NCBI RefSeq assembly: GCF_000247815.1
Contig: NC_021678.1
Location: forward strand, 5,433,026 to 5,497,025
Origin: Ficedula albicollis
Taxonomy: Eukaryota; Chordata; Aves; Passeriformes; Muscicapidae
DNA: 64,000 nt
Direction: 5' to 3'
A program made the translations under genes and the position numbers. The notes under the pieces were generated by a model. The model saw only the letters and a list, made by a program, of their open reading frames with translations. It made no database searches and had not been told where the DNA came from. The number at the start of each line of letters is the position of its first letter. The first letter of the stretch is position 1. Positions 41,660-56,165 of the stretch are shown piece after piece.

Positions 41660-43323
41660 AAAATCCCAAAACCAAAAATAAACACTTTCTTAATAAAAGA
41701 AGAAAACCTGAACAGGATGAAAAAAAAATAAGTATGAAGAGACTGCGGACAGACAATATCTCAGATTATTCTGAGAGCAGTGACTCGGAGATTTCAAATA
41801 AAAGAATAACAGATTCATCCTCAGAGCAAAATTCAGAAAATGAGTTAAAAAGCAAGAACTCCTCAAAGATAAATGGAGAAGGAAAATCCCAAACTACCGA
41901 AGGAGTGGAACAGACACTAACAGATAGACAGTCTCCATGGGATGAATTACAGCAGGATAAAAACCATGAAGAGACAGAAAAACTAAAGTCATCAGTCATG
42001 GATCATCAGGAAAAGTCTTCACTCCATGCAGCGGAGCAACCAACACTTTATGAGCAGAATGCCAAGGATCCACCTGTTCAAGAGTGTAATACAGAAAAAC
42101 ATCATACTATGGAGTTAAAAAATGAGCAGTTTTTACCCAGATCTCCTACTCCTAAGTGTGTTGTTGATGTTACTAATAAAAACAACTCTGAAAAGGAGAA
42201 TCAGGATAATGCTGCAAGTACCTTTGGTTTGCAAACAGTTCAGAAAATAGAATCTCACAGCAGTGATTTAAAGCAGCAATTTGCAAATGCAAATTTCCTT
42301 GAAGCAAGAAAACAGGAAGCTGATCGAAGTTGGGTTAACAGTGTTGGTAAAACGGATTTGGTACAACCTGGGGTTGTAAAACCATTACCAGTGAATGAAC
42401 ACTTAAACTCTGAAAAAGTGCAGTATGGCTCATTTATGTCTTTGTTAAATGTAGCTTCTCTAGCAGAAGAAAGTAAACTGCGTAAACAAAGTCCAGTCCC
42501 CGATTCTGTGAAGTCAAAATCTAGTGCTTCAGTTGATCATCCTAAAACAAAGTCACCTGATGCTAAGCCTAAATTCACCCAATCTTCTGATACTGTGAAG
42601 TCAAAGGTTAGTTCCCAAAACAGCCATACTACTGGAATAACAAGGTCAGCCAGTAAAACTGATCATGATTTGCCTAGGTCTAGTTTTCATCCAGTTCCAG
42701 CTAGAGTTAGTGCTCTAGAAGCCACTAAGAGTCCTCTTATCATTGACAAGAATGAACATTTCACAGTATACAGGGACCCCACTCTGATTGGACAAGAAAC
42801 AGGAACTAATCACATTACACCTTACTTGCATCAGCATAATTATCCTCTGCATTCCTCATCTCACCGATCCTGTTTAAATCCAAATGCACATCATCCTGCA
42901 TTAACTGGTTCATCCCATCTGCTCGCTGGGTCTTCAGCTCAGGCTCCCTTGTCTGCTATTAACACTCACCCTCTTAGTAGTGCATCTCACCATTCTGTTC
43001 ATCACCCTCATCTACTTCCTGCAGTGTTGCCCGGAGTGCCTGCTGCCTCCTTGCTGGGTGCCCACCCTCGACTAGAGACTGCTCATGCTAGCAGCTTAAG
43101 CCATTTGGCATTAGCGCACCAGCAGCAGCAACAGATGTTACAACACCAGTCTCCACATCTTCTCGGACAAGCTCATCCTTCTGCTTCCTATAATCAGCTA
43201 GGGCTTTATCCAATTATTTGGCAGTATCCAAATGGAACACATGCTTACTCAGGACTTGGTCTGCCCTCCTCCAAATGGGTCCACCCAGAAACTGCTGTTA
43301 ATGCGGAGGCTTCCTTGAGAAGG
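41660..43323 (+). CDS. JMJD1C: JMJD1C large exon, disordered central region
   Basis: This 1664-base exon encodes about 555 residues. It begins E-N-P-K-T-K-N-K and has an early basic cluster (N-K-R-R-K-P-E-Q). Most of it is Ser/Lys/Glu-rich and probably disordered. The conserved block S-P-L-I-I-D-K-N-E-H-F-T-V-Y-R-D-P and the His/Pro/Leu-rich end (H-H-P-H-L-L-P, a five-Gln run, Q-L-G-L-Y-P-I-I-W-Q-Y) closely match human JMJD1C. It ends L-R-R in phase 0 at GTAAGT. The first half has diverged from the human protein more than the end. Reading into the intron reaches a stop at once, so skipping this donor would truncate the protein. Confidence 0.97.
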
Positions 43324-46300
43324 GTAAGTTAAGATCCTTTCTTAATTACATATTTAGCTGGGCTCGGTGTCTCCCAGCAGTGGTTTCCTAGGTACAGATG
43401 TGGTAGTTTGTGTCGCACTGAGCATATTGTGATGATGGGGTTTTGAGTATGCAGAGAAACAGGAATGAAACTGCGCAGTAACCACTGTCTCATGGTGGAT
43501 GTGTGTAGGGAGTTTTTCCAGACCTTAATTTCTAAGAATTCTGAAGAAAGATGAAATGTTTGATTTTAATTTATGACTAAAAGTGAGGTTAGCCAGCTTG
43601 TTTGGGAGCTCAAGTTCACGGGTTAAGTATTTCCTACCTCGAACTGTGTAAAATGAAATACTAGGAGAGGCGAGACAATTGTCTTCAAAGTGAGATTTTG
43701 TGCGTGCTAGCTCAATAATGGTGAAAGACAGAGGAGGAAGAAATACTAAATCCAGTGGGAAGTTATGAAGAGAAATGCTCTTGCATTTATAAATGTTTCA
43801 TGCACACTATATACCCATTTCTCTTGTCTTTACACCTATTTGTGTACCCTTTCTTGGCATGTAGTTTTCTCCCCTTCTGTTTTTGTTGATAGTCATCTCT
43901 GCCTTCTTATCTGCCTTCTACTCCTCTGTATTCAAGTCGGGGTGATTCCTGTGTCTGTTTGCTGAGTGTAATCTTCTTATCTGCTTTCTACTCCTCTGTA
44001 TTCAAGCAGGGTGATTCCTGTGTCTGTTTGCTGAGTGTAACCACTGAAGTCTCAGGAAATGGTTTGTGTTCTTCAGCCTAGTGCCCAGTGCAGTGGTGTG
44101 GTTTGACAGGCAGATGTGGCAATTACAGGAGAAGTTTTCTTAGCTCCTGAAGGCTTGGGATATGGCATGCTCATTGCAGGCACCTTATAGAGGAATAGTG
44201 TAAGATGAAGTGTGTACAGTGCAGACAGAAACTTTGGAGAGCTTTAGTGCCAGCTGCAATTAAACCACCACTGAGCATGTGCATACTCATCTTTAGAGGC
44301 TTTCAACGTGGCATAATTTGGTCAGATTTTCACAGGGACCACAAAAGGCATGTCACTTACAGTGGTCCTTCTGCCAAATTGTAAGCCTTTGTGTCAAAGC
44401 TTGGCAGTGTTCTAAATGGTAAGAAGGATTTTTCTCTTCTTTTTCACCATGGGGAAGGCTGTCCCTTCCCAGATTCATTATTAAAAAAAAAGCCGAACTG
44501 TTGTGGCTAAGTCTTTCCCAAAACAGTTGGTTTGAATTGGCCTTGTAATATGAAGTGAGTTTGATCTAAAATGTGATAAAATCAAAATGCAGCAGTGAAG
44601 AAAAGCCTAAGAGAAGAGGATAGGTTGATTTGTCTTTTCGTGTTGCTGCCTGCTTCACCCCATACAGAAGTCCATTTTAAAAGAACTCATGATAGATGTT
44701 GTTTTCACTTTGAGTGCCTGAAGAATGCAGCCCTGCATACTGAGGCATGTAACTTTTTAATTATGTTGATACATGGCAATTGTCTTGTGGTGACTTGTCT
44801 TCTGCCTCTTGCACTGGAGGCCTTTTTAAAATAGATGCTAGAAACCTGGAATGGGCGTTTCCAGGGTTGGTTTGCATGGATGCCACAATCACAGAAAGGG
44901 ATCTGTGTTTCAGCTGTAGGAGCAGCAGCAGCATCCACCCTTGGCTCAGGGTTGAGCCATGTCTGTGAGCTGAAGGAAGCATGCTCCAAGCCCACCTTTT
45001 TCCTACTGTCCTTGGGTGGCTTTAGCAGCTCCCGTATTTGGGCTGGACAGTAGATTATTGCAGGTGGAGTCATGAAGCTGTTTGAGCAATGCTTGGTGCT
45101 CGGGCAGATGTTCCCTCACTCCTCTAGGAAGAAGGTGACAGGCCTTCTTTGCATAATACTTTAATACAGCTTACAGGCTGTTCGTGGGAACTTACACAGC
45201 GTGGGAAATCCTGGCCTAGGAAACATGGACTAAAACTGTGAGCACAAGCCCAAGTAGCTGCTTTAAATATTCAAAACCACAGAAATCATAATTTCAAAGT
45301 TGTAGCACCTGCAGATCTATTCTGTGCTTTGTGCGTGTGTCATGAGAGCTCTTGGCTCTCCTTCTGCTGCAGCAGTTCCCAACTGGGGTTGCCAAGTCTG
45401 GGGGAAAAGGAATAGGTATGGACTGGTGAGGAGTTTAGGGAGGGGAAGAAGATAGTAATGGAAAAGAATCATAAGGTTTTAGGGTGCGCACAAAAGCTCA
45501 GTCTTGTCCCCAGTCCCTTCCAGGTTTGTCCAGCACTTGAGCCCCACTTGAACAGGTGTTCTGCTTTTCCACTCTGCTGTGTGCACTTCTTGTAAGCAGG
45601 TCTCCGAAGCAGAAGCAAGAGATAGGGCAAGAGGAGAGAACGAGCTGCTCCTGGTCTTTTCTGCAGACTGTTACACAAGTTTCAGTAAAGATAAGAAAAC
45701 AGAAATTTAACCAAGTAGTAGATTAAAAAGTAGTTTCATAGGTTAAGATTTACCAGTGTGTCTAAATGAGGAGATCTACCTTTGGAGTGTTTAGGTACAC
45801 AGCATAAAATTGGGCTGTGTGTTTGTCATGCTGCACAGTATGGCAAATGTGTACATTTAGGGTTTTGGTAGTGTGTGGATGATGATCAAGCCAAATAAAA
45901 ATGCCTGACTAAATAAAGCAGATTAATTAGGATTATCATACTTAATCATTTGGTTGGGGCAGGAGAGGAACAATACGGGAAAGAGGTACTTATATCCCTT
46001 TTATTGAGAGTTGTCATAAGGCTGGCAATAAAATTACTTCCAGAAATGTAAAGCCGTATTTGTATTTTTAAAGAAATACTTCTTGCAATTCTTTGAAGAG
46101 GTAATGGTCTTTTTACTACTAACTGAATTTAAGTATTGTCAGGTTATCATTGGTTTGTGAATTTTGATGAGCTTGAGGTGCTGTTCTGGAATTAACTGCT
46201 CATGCTGAGTACTTGAAAATTAAATTGTTTTATGAATGCTTCTGAAATGTGTAAACTGTTTTGTATGCTTGAAGTCCAGGGGAAGTACAATTGTGTTTTT

Positions 46301-46470
46301 GTTGGTCAAAAAAAGGGACTTAATGTTAAACTTTATTTACTGTCTATGATTTGATACTGAAATACATTACTTCACTTAGATCATTGATAGGACCTGGTAG
46401 AGTTACCCTTGTGGTCCCATGATTGTTTTGAAGTCTTGATTTTATTTTTTGTTTTGGTTGATGTCAACAG
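43324..46470. other. JMJD1C: JMJD1C intron (3.1 kb)
   Basis: The intron holds one 70-bp tandem duplication (43903-44041, listed separately). Otherwise I see no gene. Minus-strand open frames at 44705-45073 have no recognisable domains. Confidence 0.85.
43903..44041. repeat. Two-copy tandem duplication, unit 70 bp
   Basis: CTTCTTATCTGCCTTCTACT recurs at an offset of 70 bases with a few substitutions and a small indel (AAGTCGGGG versus AAGCAGGG). Confidence 0.9.
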
Positions 46471-46643
46471 AATACTCCCAGCCCCTGGTTACACCAGCCC
46501 ACCCCAGTGACCTCAGCTGACAGCCTTGGTTTACGGAGTCACGTTCCTGTGCGACCATCCAGCGCAGATCCCCTTCGGCCTCTCAAACTGACAACGCATT
46601 CCAGCCCACCGTTGTCCAAAAGCATTGTAGAGCATCGCAAAGA
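46471..46643 (+). CDS. JMJD1C: JMJD1C coding exon
   Basis: The exon encodes N-T-P-S-P-W-L-H-Q-P-T-P-V-T-S-A-D through I-V-E-H-R-K and two bases (phase 2). It matches the human block with moderate divergence. AACAG precedes it and GTAAGT follows. Joining to the next exon restores K-E-E-L-E-R-K-A-F exactly as in the human protein, which fixes the donor at 46644. Confidence 0.95.
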
Positions 46644-46954
46644 GTAAGTCTGCTGTTGAACTCTGTGTGTGAGGGTACATTTCAGCAAGTGATGTTGCCT
46701 TTTAGCTTCCTTTTAGTTTATTTGTAGACATGGATTCCTGTGGGGGGGACGCAGGCTTGTTGCCTTGTTGACTTGGTATGGTACTTGAGTTCATGAGTCA
46801 TTTGAAGATTTCTGAAAATTGTACTTAATATAGAGGAAAGTTTATTTTGTGTTAATAGATAACTTCGTTCAGGGCATGGGAAGAAAGGTCTTCTGTCTAG
46901 CACGTTGTACTACATTCAGCCTAACCTGTGTTTGTTTAACCTTTCTTCAAACAG
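46644..46954. other. JMJD1C: Short JMJD1C intron (311 bp)
   Basis: GTAAGT opens the intron and TTCTTCAAACAG closes it. Nothing else is seen in it. Confidence 0.9.
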
Positions 46955-49152
46955 AGAACTGGAGAGGAAAGCTTTTGTTGAGCCTCTGCGTTCTGTTACC
47001 ACTGCAGCAGTGAAGAGTGAGCTGGAGCAGAGCAGAACGCAGGCAGCAAAGGAGAGCCATATGCACAGACATTATGCAGATCCAATGTTGAACCAGCTGC
47101 CAAGGCCACCACAGGAGTCTGGGGAGCGACTGAGCAAATACAAAGAAGAGCACAGACGCATACTCCAAGAAAGTATTGAAGTTGCTCCATTTACAGCTAA
47201 AATAAAGGCACTGGAGGGAGAGAGAGAGAACTACTCCAGGGTAACATCTTTATCTTCAAGTCCCAAAAGCCATTCAGTGAAATATGACAAAGATGATGAA
47301 CGCTCTGTGTCAGAACTGTATAAAATTAAGCATTCAGTTCCACAGAGTTTGCCACAGAGTAATTATTTCACTACCTTGTCTAACAGTGTAGTAAATGAAC
47401 CACCAAGATCATACCCGTCAAAGGAAGTTTCAGGTGTACATGTTGATAAGCAAACTAATTGTCCTTCAACAGCAGCTAGTCCTCAGGCTATCCCCTCCTA
47501 CATTTCTTCCCTTTCAAAACCGCCACCTTTAATTAAGCACCAACCAGAGAGCGAAGCCTCTGCAAGCAAGATTCCTGAACAGCTTTCACAGTCAGTGCAG
47601 TCTCACTCTGTAAATTCTTTCAGAAGTGACAGCAGGAGCCCTACTCAGTTGTCAGTCTCATCTTCAAATACACTCCGGAATATGCCTGCCTTGCATAGGG
47701 CCCCTGTGTTTCACCCTCCTGTACACCAGAACCTGGAGAAGAAGGAGAGCAGCTATAGCAGCCTTTCACCTCCAACTCTAACCCCCGTTCAACCTGTTAA
47801 TGCTGGTGGTGGCAAAATACAGGAGTTGCAGAAACCGCCAACTTTAGTACCTGAGCCCAAGGAAGCCCAAACTGGTTACAAGGGCACTTCTGAGCAGAAT
47901 TTATCAGAAATGTGGAAGTCTAATAATGCCCCCAATAATGAAAAAGTGGATTGGCACAGCGAAAGAATGAGTGGAAAGTCGCAGTCCGCTACAGCATCTG
48001 TTATTGTGCGTCCTCCTTCTAGCACAAAATATGAGAATGTACCAGTAATGCAGTCTGCTTCGAAAGATCGAGTTAGTGAGAGATCTTCAGCTGTGACAAA
48101 TCTAGCAGATTGCCTGAAAATGGCGGAAGCCAGGGAGACTGGAAGAATCATACTGCCAAATATGAACTCAGACAGTTCTCGCACACAATATGAAAAGAGA
48201 TTTGCAGCTGTCTCGCAAGGCAGCATTCCTCGTGCTGTCACCCCTACCACAACAATCATCTGTAGCACCAAAACGGATGTCACTGCATCAGCGGCAATGA
48301 TGACCAGCATGTCGAGCCAGGGGAGCTCTGAAGTGACTTACTCGGTCTCAAGTGCAGTGCCTTGCCCTCTGCTGGAGTGCACGGCCCCAAGAGTGGCCGG
48401 CCAGGCGGTGGCGCAACCCCAGGAGTGCAAGGTCAACCCTCCGGCTCCGGTTACATCCGCTGCTGGCAGCGTCGCTCAGCCCAGCTCGGGATTCTCCACC
48501 TCTACCGACTTTGTCCATTTGAAAAAGCACAAGGCAGCGTTGGCTGCAGCTCAGTTTAAAAGTAGTAGCACCACTGAGACAGAGTCCAACTCTGTGAAAA
48601 ATCAGACATTTTCAACCTCTCTCTCCCTAGACAGTGCTATCGTCTGTAATACAATAAACAAAGCGAACTCTGTAGGCACTGGGCAGACTTCCCAGACAAG
48701 TCAGCCAAACTACCACACTAAACTGAAAAAGGCTTGGCTAACAAGGCATTCAGAGGAAGATAAAAACACTAATAAAAAAGAGAGTTCGGCGAGCAGTGTT
48801 TCAGAAATTATTAAGCCATGTACTGTCAATTTAATAGCTTCTACATCAAATGATTTGCAAAATAACTTAGATAGCAAAATCTTGGCAGATAAGTTTGTAA
48901 AGGAAGATAAGCACCCAAGGAGAAAAGGAAAACGAACTTACGACTCTGGCTCTGAAAGTGGTGACTCTGATGAAAGCGAGAGCAAGTCAGAGCAAAGGAC
49001 TAAACGGCAACCCAAGCCAACTTACAAAAAGAAACAAAATGATTTGCAGAAAAAAAAGGGTGATGCTGAGGAAGAAATGAGACCAAATGGTGTTCTTAGC
49101 AGGAGCGCCAAAGAAAAAAGCAAGCTGAAGTTACAGAGCGGCAGTAACAGCA
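46955..49152 (+). CDS. JMJD1C: JMJD1C largest exon, disordered region and basic block
   Basis: This 2198-base exon encodes about 732 residues. Early on it has a highly conserved helical stretch (E-R-L-S-K-Y-K-E-E-H-R-R-I-L-Q-E-S). Long Ser/Pro-rich segments follow, then the conserved L-K-K-H-K-A-A-L-A-A-A-Q-F and K-L-K-K-A-W-L-T-R-H blocks. Near the end it has alternating acidic-serine and lysine clusters (S-G-S-E-S-G-D-S-D-E-S and R-Q-P-K-P-T-Y-K-K-K-Q), which suit nuclear localisation or chromatin binding. It ends S-N-S plus one base at GTGAGT. The frame is open throughout with no frameshift. The human counterpart has the same order of blocks. Confidence 0.97.
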
Positions 49153-49447
49153 GTGAGTATATTAATCTGATTTGGAAGACACAGAAGTGTGTGAAGTCCA
49201 ACACTGTTAATCCTGGAGGGTTTGTCATGCACAGTAGCTGGGAAAAGAGCTAAAAAACATGCCTGTGTAAATGTAGGTCCAGATTTATCTGTCTTGAGGT
49301 CTTTTGAAATATCCTGGTGTAAGAAATGGAGCATTTGTGCATGTGTTTGCAAATTGGTTTTTCGCCTAAAAATAAGCCATAAGCAATCTCGTTTATGCTG
49401 TCCATCAGAGTTGAGCAGGCTGGTACATATAGTTGTGCCACTTGTAT

Positions 49448-49501
49448 TGAGATATATATATATATATGTATGTATATGTGTACACACACATACACATATA
49501 T
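49448..49501. repeat. AT/GT/CA dinucleotide microsatellite
   Basis: Alternating AT repeats grade into GTAT and then into ACACAC and ACAT. A variant copy of its right part reappears at 50490-50521, next to the gap. Confidence 0.85.
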
Positions 49502-49507
49502 TTGGAG

Positions 49508-51699
<2,192 letters not shown>

Positions 51700-52061
51700 T
51701 TTTGCAGCATGGATGGTATGGGGATTCTGCCAGGGTCGAAGTGTGCTTTGTCCTGGTGCTGTTTTGGAAAGCCCCCAGGAACTCATGTGCTAGCCAGAGC
51801 CCTCAGAGCTCCAGGCTGTGAAGCTCCCTCCTGCAAAGCAAGGCATTGCAAAGCAAGGCATTTCACAGCTCTGCCAGTGTTGGGGGTCTTCCAAGAGCCT
51901 ACCCAGAGACCTTGAAATCTAGCAGCTTCCAGATGACACCCAGAATCTCTGCTTCCAAGGCAGAAAACATTGTTTTGGACTCGTAAACCTGTACTTGGGC
52001 CTTTATAGGTTTTAATACAGTTACTGTCATGCCTTGGGTGTGCATAGAGTGTGATTTCTAG

Positions 52062-52190
52062 GCCAAGAACTGAGGCATAGGTAGTCTGTCACTTGCAAAG
52101 TTTGTACAAGTCATCTCTGGCAAAATAACAATCTGAACCCAGGTACCAAGTCCAAAGTTAGCACCCTGACCCTTTTATCATTCTACGTCA
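52062..52190 (-). mobile_element. Ancient MIR SINE relic
   Basis: On the + strand, AACTGAGGCATAG, TCACTTGCAAAG, ACAAGTCATCTCTGGCA and CTGAACCCAGG occur in the order of the reverse-complement MIR consensus. The element is therefore on the minus strand. It is diverged, and the edges are approximate. Confidence 0.65.
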
Positions 52191-52990
52191 GATCCCTGTT
52201 TACAGGGCATGAACTTTCAAGAGTAGTTGTAGATGAAATGACAGATAATTCTCTCTATCTGCAGATAAGAGTGGTGCTACTTTCAAGACTCCTTAAAATG
52301 AAAGCTTGGTTAAGTAAACAACACGGTTCAGTTTCAAAACCTGTATGTGAAAATTGCACATATTACTCAATAGACTTGCTCCTCATGTTGCTTGGTGTCT
52401 GGTCTGCTGACTTCAGTATCAAAAATAGAGTTATACTCTTTGGCCTTGCAAAGCCAACAAACTGTACAGGGTGTAAATGGATTCTGTGAATATAGCTGCT
52501 ATTCTGTAGTCACAGCTGTAACTTCAGGAAAAAAAAAATTTAAGGAGTTGGAATTTAGTTGGAAGGAGTTAGAAGTTGGTTTTTAAAAGCTCTGCTTTTT
52601 ATTTATTAAACTGTGGCCTTTTTTGCCTATACCTTCACTCGAAACACAGTTCAAACCTTTATTGCAGTATTGTATGTCTTCTTGTCAGAATGAGATTGTG
52701 ATGATGGTTTTAGTAGAATATCTGGTGAATTATACACCTAATATAAGGGAAAATGTAGTGTCTTGGCAGCTTAGCAGTTACTTAACTGTGCTCCTGCCTG
52801 TGTAAGTTTAATTGGTCCCTTTGCTTTTTTAACTTTGGTGCTGACAGGCAGGCAAGTGGAAATAAAAATGAAATACGTTATGCAGGTAACAAATGTACCA
52901 GAAAAAAAATGTTGACTGCTGACTATCTTGACTGTGATCTGTGAGGAAGCAGTGCCAGTACCTCATCTGCAACTCTCCTTATTTTTGCAG

Positions 52991-53192
52991 CTGGTATACC
53001 TCGCTCAGTGTTAAAAGACTGGCGCAAAGTTAAGAAGCTGAAGCAAACGGGAGAGTCCTTTTTGCAGGATGATTCTTGTTCTGAAATAGGACCAAATTTG
53101 CAAAAATGCAGAGAATGTAGGTTAATAAGAAGTAAGAAAGGAGAAGAGCCAACTCATTCACCAGTATTTTGTAGATTTTACTACTTTCGGCG
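52991..53192 (+). CDS. JMJD1C: JMJD1C coding exon, conserved basic and Cys-containing block
   Basis: The exon encodes [14 protein letters not shown] through F-C-R-F-Y-Y-F-R and two bases of Arg. Within it, [10 protein letters not shown] and F-C-R-F are conserved cysteine positions. The block is almost identical to human JMJD1C and marks the start of the conserved C-terminal half shared by KDM3 proteins. Borders are TTTTTGCAG|C and CG|GTAAGT. Confidence 0.96.
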
Positions 53193-54862
53193 GTAAGTAT
53201 GCCTAGTTTCCTGGTAATGTGGTGCTTCAGCTTTTAAAAGTAATATTGACAAAGGACTGGCATACTTGAAAGCATGTCTCATTTTTCTGGTTCAGCCCAC
53301 CCGATAAAAGACAGCATCTATTTTAACAGTATTTACATTTGCATCTCTTTTGTGGATTGATTTCATTGCTGTTTAAAGCTTTATAACAGAGACATCAGAA
53401 CATCTGCCTGGTGTACCCTAGGCAAGCAGAAAATACTGCACATCACCATTACACAGGTGTCTGGCATTTGAAGTGGGATTTTCAAAAGGCAAGCTTCAGT
53501 TTTCCAGGACAAGTCATACAACCGCAGAGTTGCACTTATGCCAGTATATGGTGGGAATGTTGCTCAGGGTTTTCTGGGAGTTTTCTGAGGACAAGAGAGG
53601 AGTTGTGACCTCATTTTTTGCAATTAATGGCTCATCAAGGAAAACTCACAAGTAAAAAATTTCCTGGGGTGCAGGAAGCACCAAGAAAGGGGAAAACAAC
53701 TTGAATTTATGTATGAATCATGCTGTCAGTATTAATCAAACTTGTTATTGACAAGAAACTGTTTCCTAAATGGGGTTTAATTTTTTGTCATGAATCTCCA
53801 GTTACAGGACTTGGTAGATCTATAGGAATCATTTCAAAGCTGGACTCTGAATATCTTCACTGTAACAATATTTGCTTCCACATTTGGCAGAGTTGGAATT
53901 TTAGTTGATTTTCTTCCCCCCTGTATAAAGGAGAGAACATAAACATTTAAAAAAATCAGTATGGAATTAAAAAACTTGGATTTTTTTATTATATTGTGGG
54001 AAATTTTACAGCAGTTTAATTTTTTTCATTGTGTTTAGATAGTAGGTCTTGAATTGCAGAAGTTTACACTTCATTTGGAAATTGTTAATATTGTGAAAGC
54101 TGAAAGTTGGTAATTTCATCTTGTTCATTTGAATACATATCTAAATGTTACTTTTGGTACTTCTGAATTCACGACTGTTTCGCCAGCATAAATTCCTTAA
54201 GTGTTATAATCATATCTGTATAATGACTTATCCTGTTTTGGATAAGATGGAATGATCAGTTGTTACCACTTAAAAATAGGCTAAGTATAGCCAGGGTTAG
54301 TGGAATGGCCCTGGGTAGGGTAACAGGAAAGCCTTTTACAGGTCAAAGTTTAGTGGATACAAAAACGTTAGCTTCTATTGGTGATTTGTTGTGCCTAGAA
54401 AAATTTAAATGTAATGTTTATATTTTCTCAGTATGAGAGCAGTAGGGTACAAAAATCTGTGAAATATAAGTCAGGGTGAGTGACTGCTGTCACAGACATT
54501 CCAAAAATTGAAAGTGAGGAAGGAAAGTAGGTAGAACCAAACTTTGAGGATAAAAAACCCTACCAAAACAATCTGTTTGCAATTTTAAAGGAGTAATAAA
54601 GTTTAGAGAGAGATAATGATGAGTGAATGGGATGCAAAAAAGTTCCTAAAAGGTTTGTTTTAATTATCATGCTTCCTTACTGATAATTTTAAAACTCTTT
54701 TCATCAGTAGGATTTGTTTTTAAATTAAAAAAGTATGTAGGTTAATAAGGTGAAAAGAAAACTTTGATGTTGTAAGATCTGAGCAGGAAGGTAAAGTAGC
54801 AAGTAAATTGGAAGTCACAGAATATAATGATATATGCAGTCAAACTATGTTTTCATTTTTAG
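53193..54862. other. JMJD1C: JMJD1C intron (1.7 kb)
   Basis: AT-rich sequence with no gene or recognised repeat on either strand. Confidence 0.85.
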
Positions 54863-55077
54863 GTTGTCTTTTAGTAAGAACGGCGTGGTTAGGATAGATG
54901 GTTTCTCCTCTCCTGATCAATATGATGATGAAGCACTGAGTTTATGGACACATGAAAACTATGAAGATGATGAACTGGACCTAGAAACTTCTAAATACAT
55001 TCTAGATATCATAGGGGATAAATTTTGTCAGTTGGTAACGTCTGAGAAAACAGCCATGTCCTGGGTGAAAAAAGACG
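54863..55077 (+). CDS. JMJD1C: JMJD1C coding exon, acidic block before the zinc finger
   Basis: The exon completes Arg and encodes L-S-F-S-K-N-G-V-V-R-I-D-G-F through S-W-V-K-K-D and one base. It includes an acidic segment (N-Y-E-D-D-E-L-D-L-E) and a hydrophobic helix-like part (Y-I-L-D-I-I-G-D-K-F). It matches human JMJD1C with few conservative changes. Borders are TTTTTAG|GT and G|GTAAGG. Confidence 0.96.
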
Positions 55078-56012
55078 GTAAGGAATCTTCAATGTTCTCA
55101 AGTGTCCTGCAGTTTTTCTTGGATGACCATTGCTTCCTTTTGCATAGCTCTCTTCCCCTGGCTGTTGGATTTTTCTAGGCTGTTTGGTAAGAGGATATTC
55201 TGGGAAGGGTTCCTTCCTCAGTGGGCCAGCCTGATCCACCCTTCCTGTGCTGGTGGCTATGCTGAGCCAGGGCCAGGCTCCTGTTCGGTTTGGAGTAGCC
55301 TCCATTCCCACCTTGGTCTCCAGCCAGAGCAGCCAGCTCCCAGCCAAGGCCTGTGGTGAGCCAGGTACTGACTGCTGCCAACAAATGGTGTGTTTCTGAT
55401 GTGTCTCTTTCCCAAAACAAAGGAGAAGAGTGGAGCAGCGTGGTCCCCACAGAGCATGTGCTAACACTGTCACCTCCTCCCCACCAAAGCCACCGTCCAT
55501 CCTTCTGGCCCACAGCAGATGGGCACAGACTGGTGGCTCTGCTAGTTCAAGGCTGTATGAGGAGGAAGTGGAGCAGAAATCACATACTAGCCAGGTCTCC
55601 TGAACAGGCACCTACCTCCCATCCTTTCAGGTTCAGCTGTCCAGCTCACTATTTTAGATTAAACATGTTTTGTGGGCAGTCAGGTGAAAAACCCTCTTGA
55701 GTGCATGGGGTTAAAAGTGTGTGCTAGAAAAGTTCTTCATTCTTGCAGCAATGTCTTTCCTGTGTTACTTGAGTCTGTTTTCTGAATGCTTTATTTCTTT
55801 ATAATGTGTTGATAGTAGCATTGAAAGAGGATGGTGTGTAATAGAACTAAGGGGGTAGCTCTTGATGGCCTGTTCATGATGGATCACTTTCCTCCCCCAA
55901 AACCCAGTTGTGTGTGAGGAGAAACTTATGAATGCTTCATCTATAAAGACTATTAATTTTGTGCGTTGCATTTAAATTTCAGTCCTTTTATTCTGCTTAT
56001 TTTGTATTTCAG
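55078..56012. other. JMJD1C: JMJD1C intron (0.9 kb), GC-rich first half
   Basis: From about 55150 to 55680 the intron is GC-rich and unlike its neighbours, possibly an old repeat that I cannot name. A 200-codon minus-strand frame (55009-55611) crosses the upstream exon antisense and has no recognisable domains. Confidence 0.75.
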
Positions 56013-56165
56013 CCAAAATTGCATGGAAGAGAGCAGTGAGAGGAGTCCGTGAAATGTGTGATGCATGTGAAGCCACATTATTTAACATTCATTGGGTCTG
56101 CCAAAAATGTGGATTTGTGGTCTGCCTAGATTGTTACAAAGCAAAGGAAAGGAAAAGTTCTAGAG
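56013..56165 (+). CDS. JMJD1C: JMJD1C coding exon, C6 zinc finger
   Basis: The exon encodes [14 protein letters not shown] and then the C6-type zinc finger of KDM3 proteins. The cysteine spacing is C-x2-C-x10-C-x2-C-x4-C-x2-C, all six present, followed by [10 protein letters not shown]. In KDM3 family members this finger lies N-terminal to the JmjC domain and is needed for activity. It is phase 2 at entry and phase 1 at exit (GAG|GTCAGT). No key residue is missing. Confidence 0.97.

Noticed and set aside
49153..49253. Extension of the largest exon to a stop codon as an alternative C-terminus
   Set aside because: The GTGAGT donor at 49153 is strong, and joining to 52991 restores the conserved S-N-T-G-I-P-R-S peptide. 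Nothing indicates use of the read-through stop.
55009..55611. 200-codon minus-strand frame
   Set aside because: It runs antisense to a confirmed JMJD1C exon and has no recognisable domain. The GC-rich intron explains the openness.
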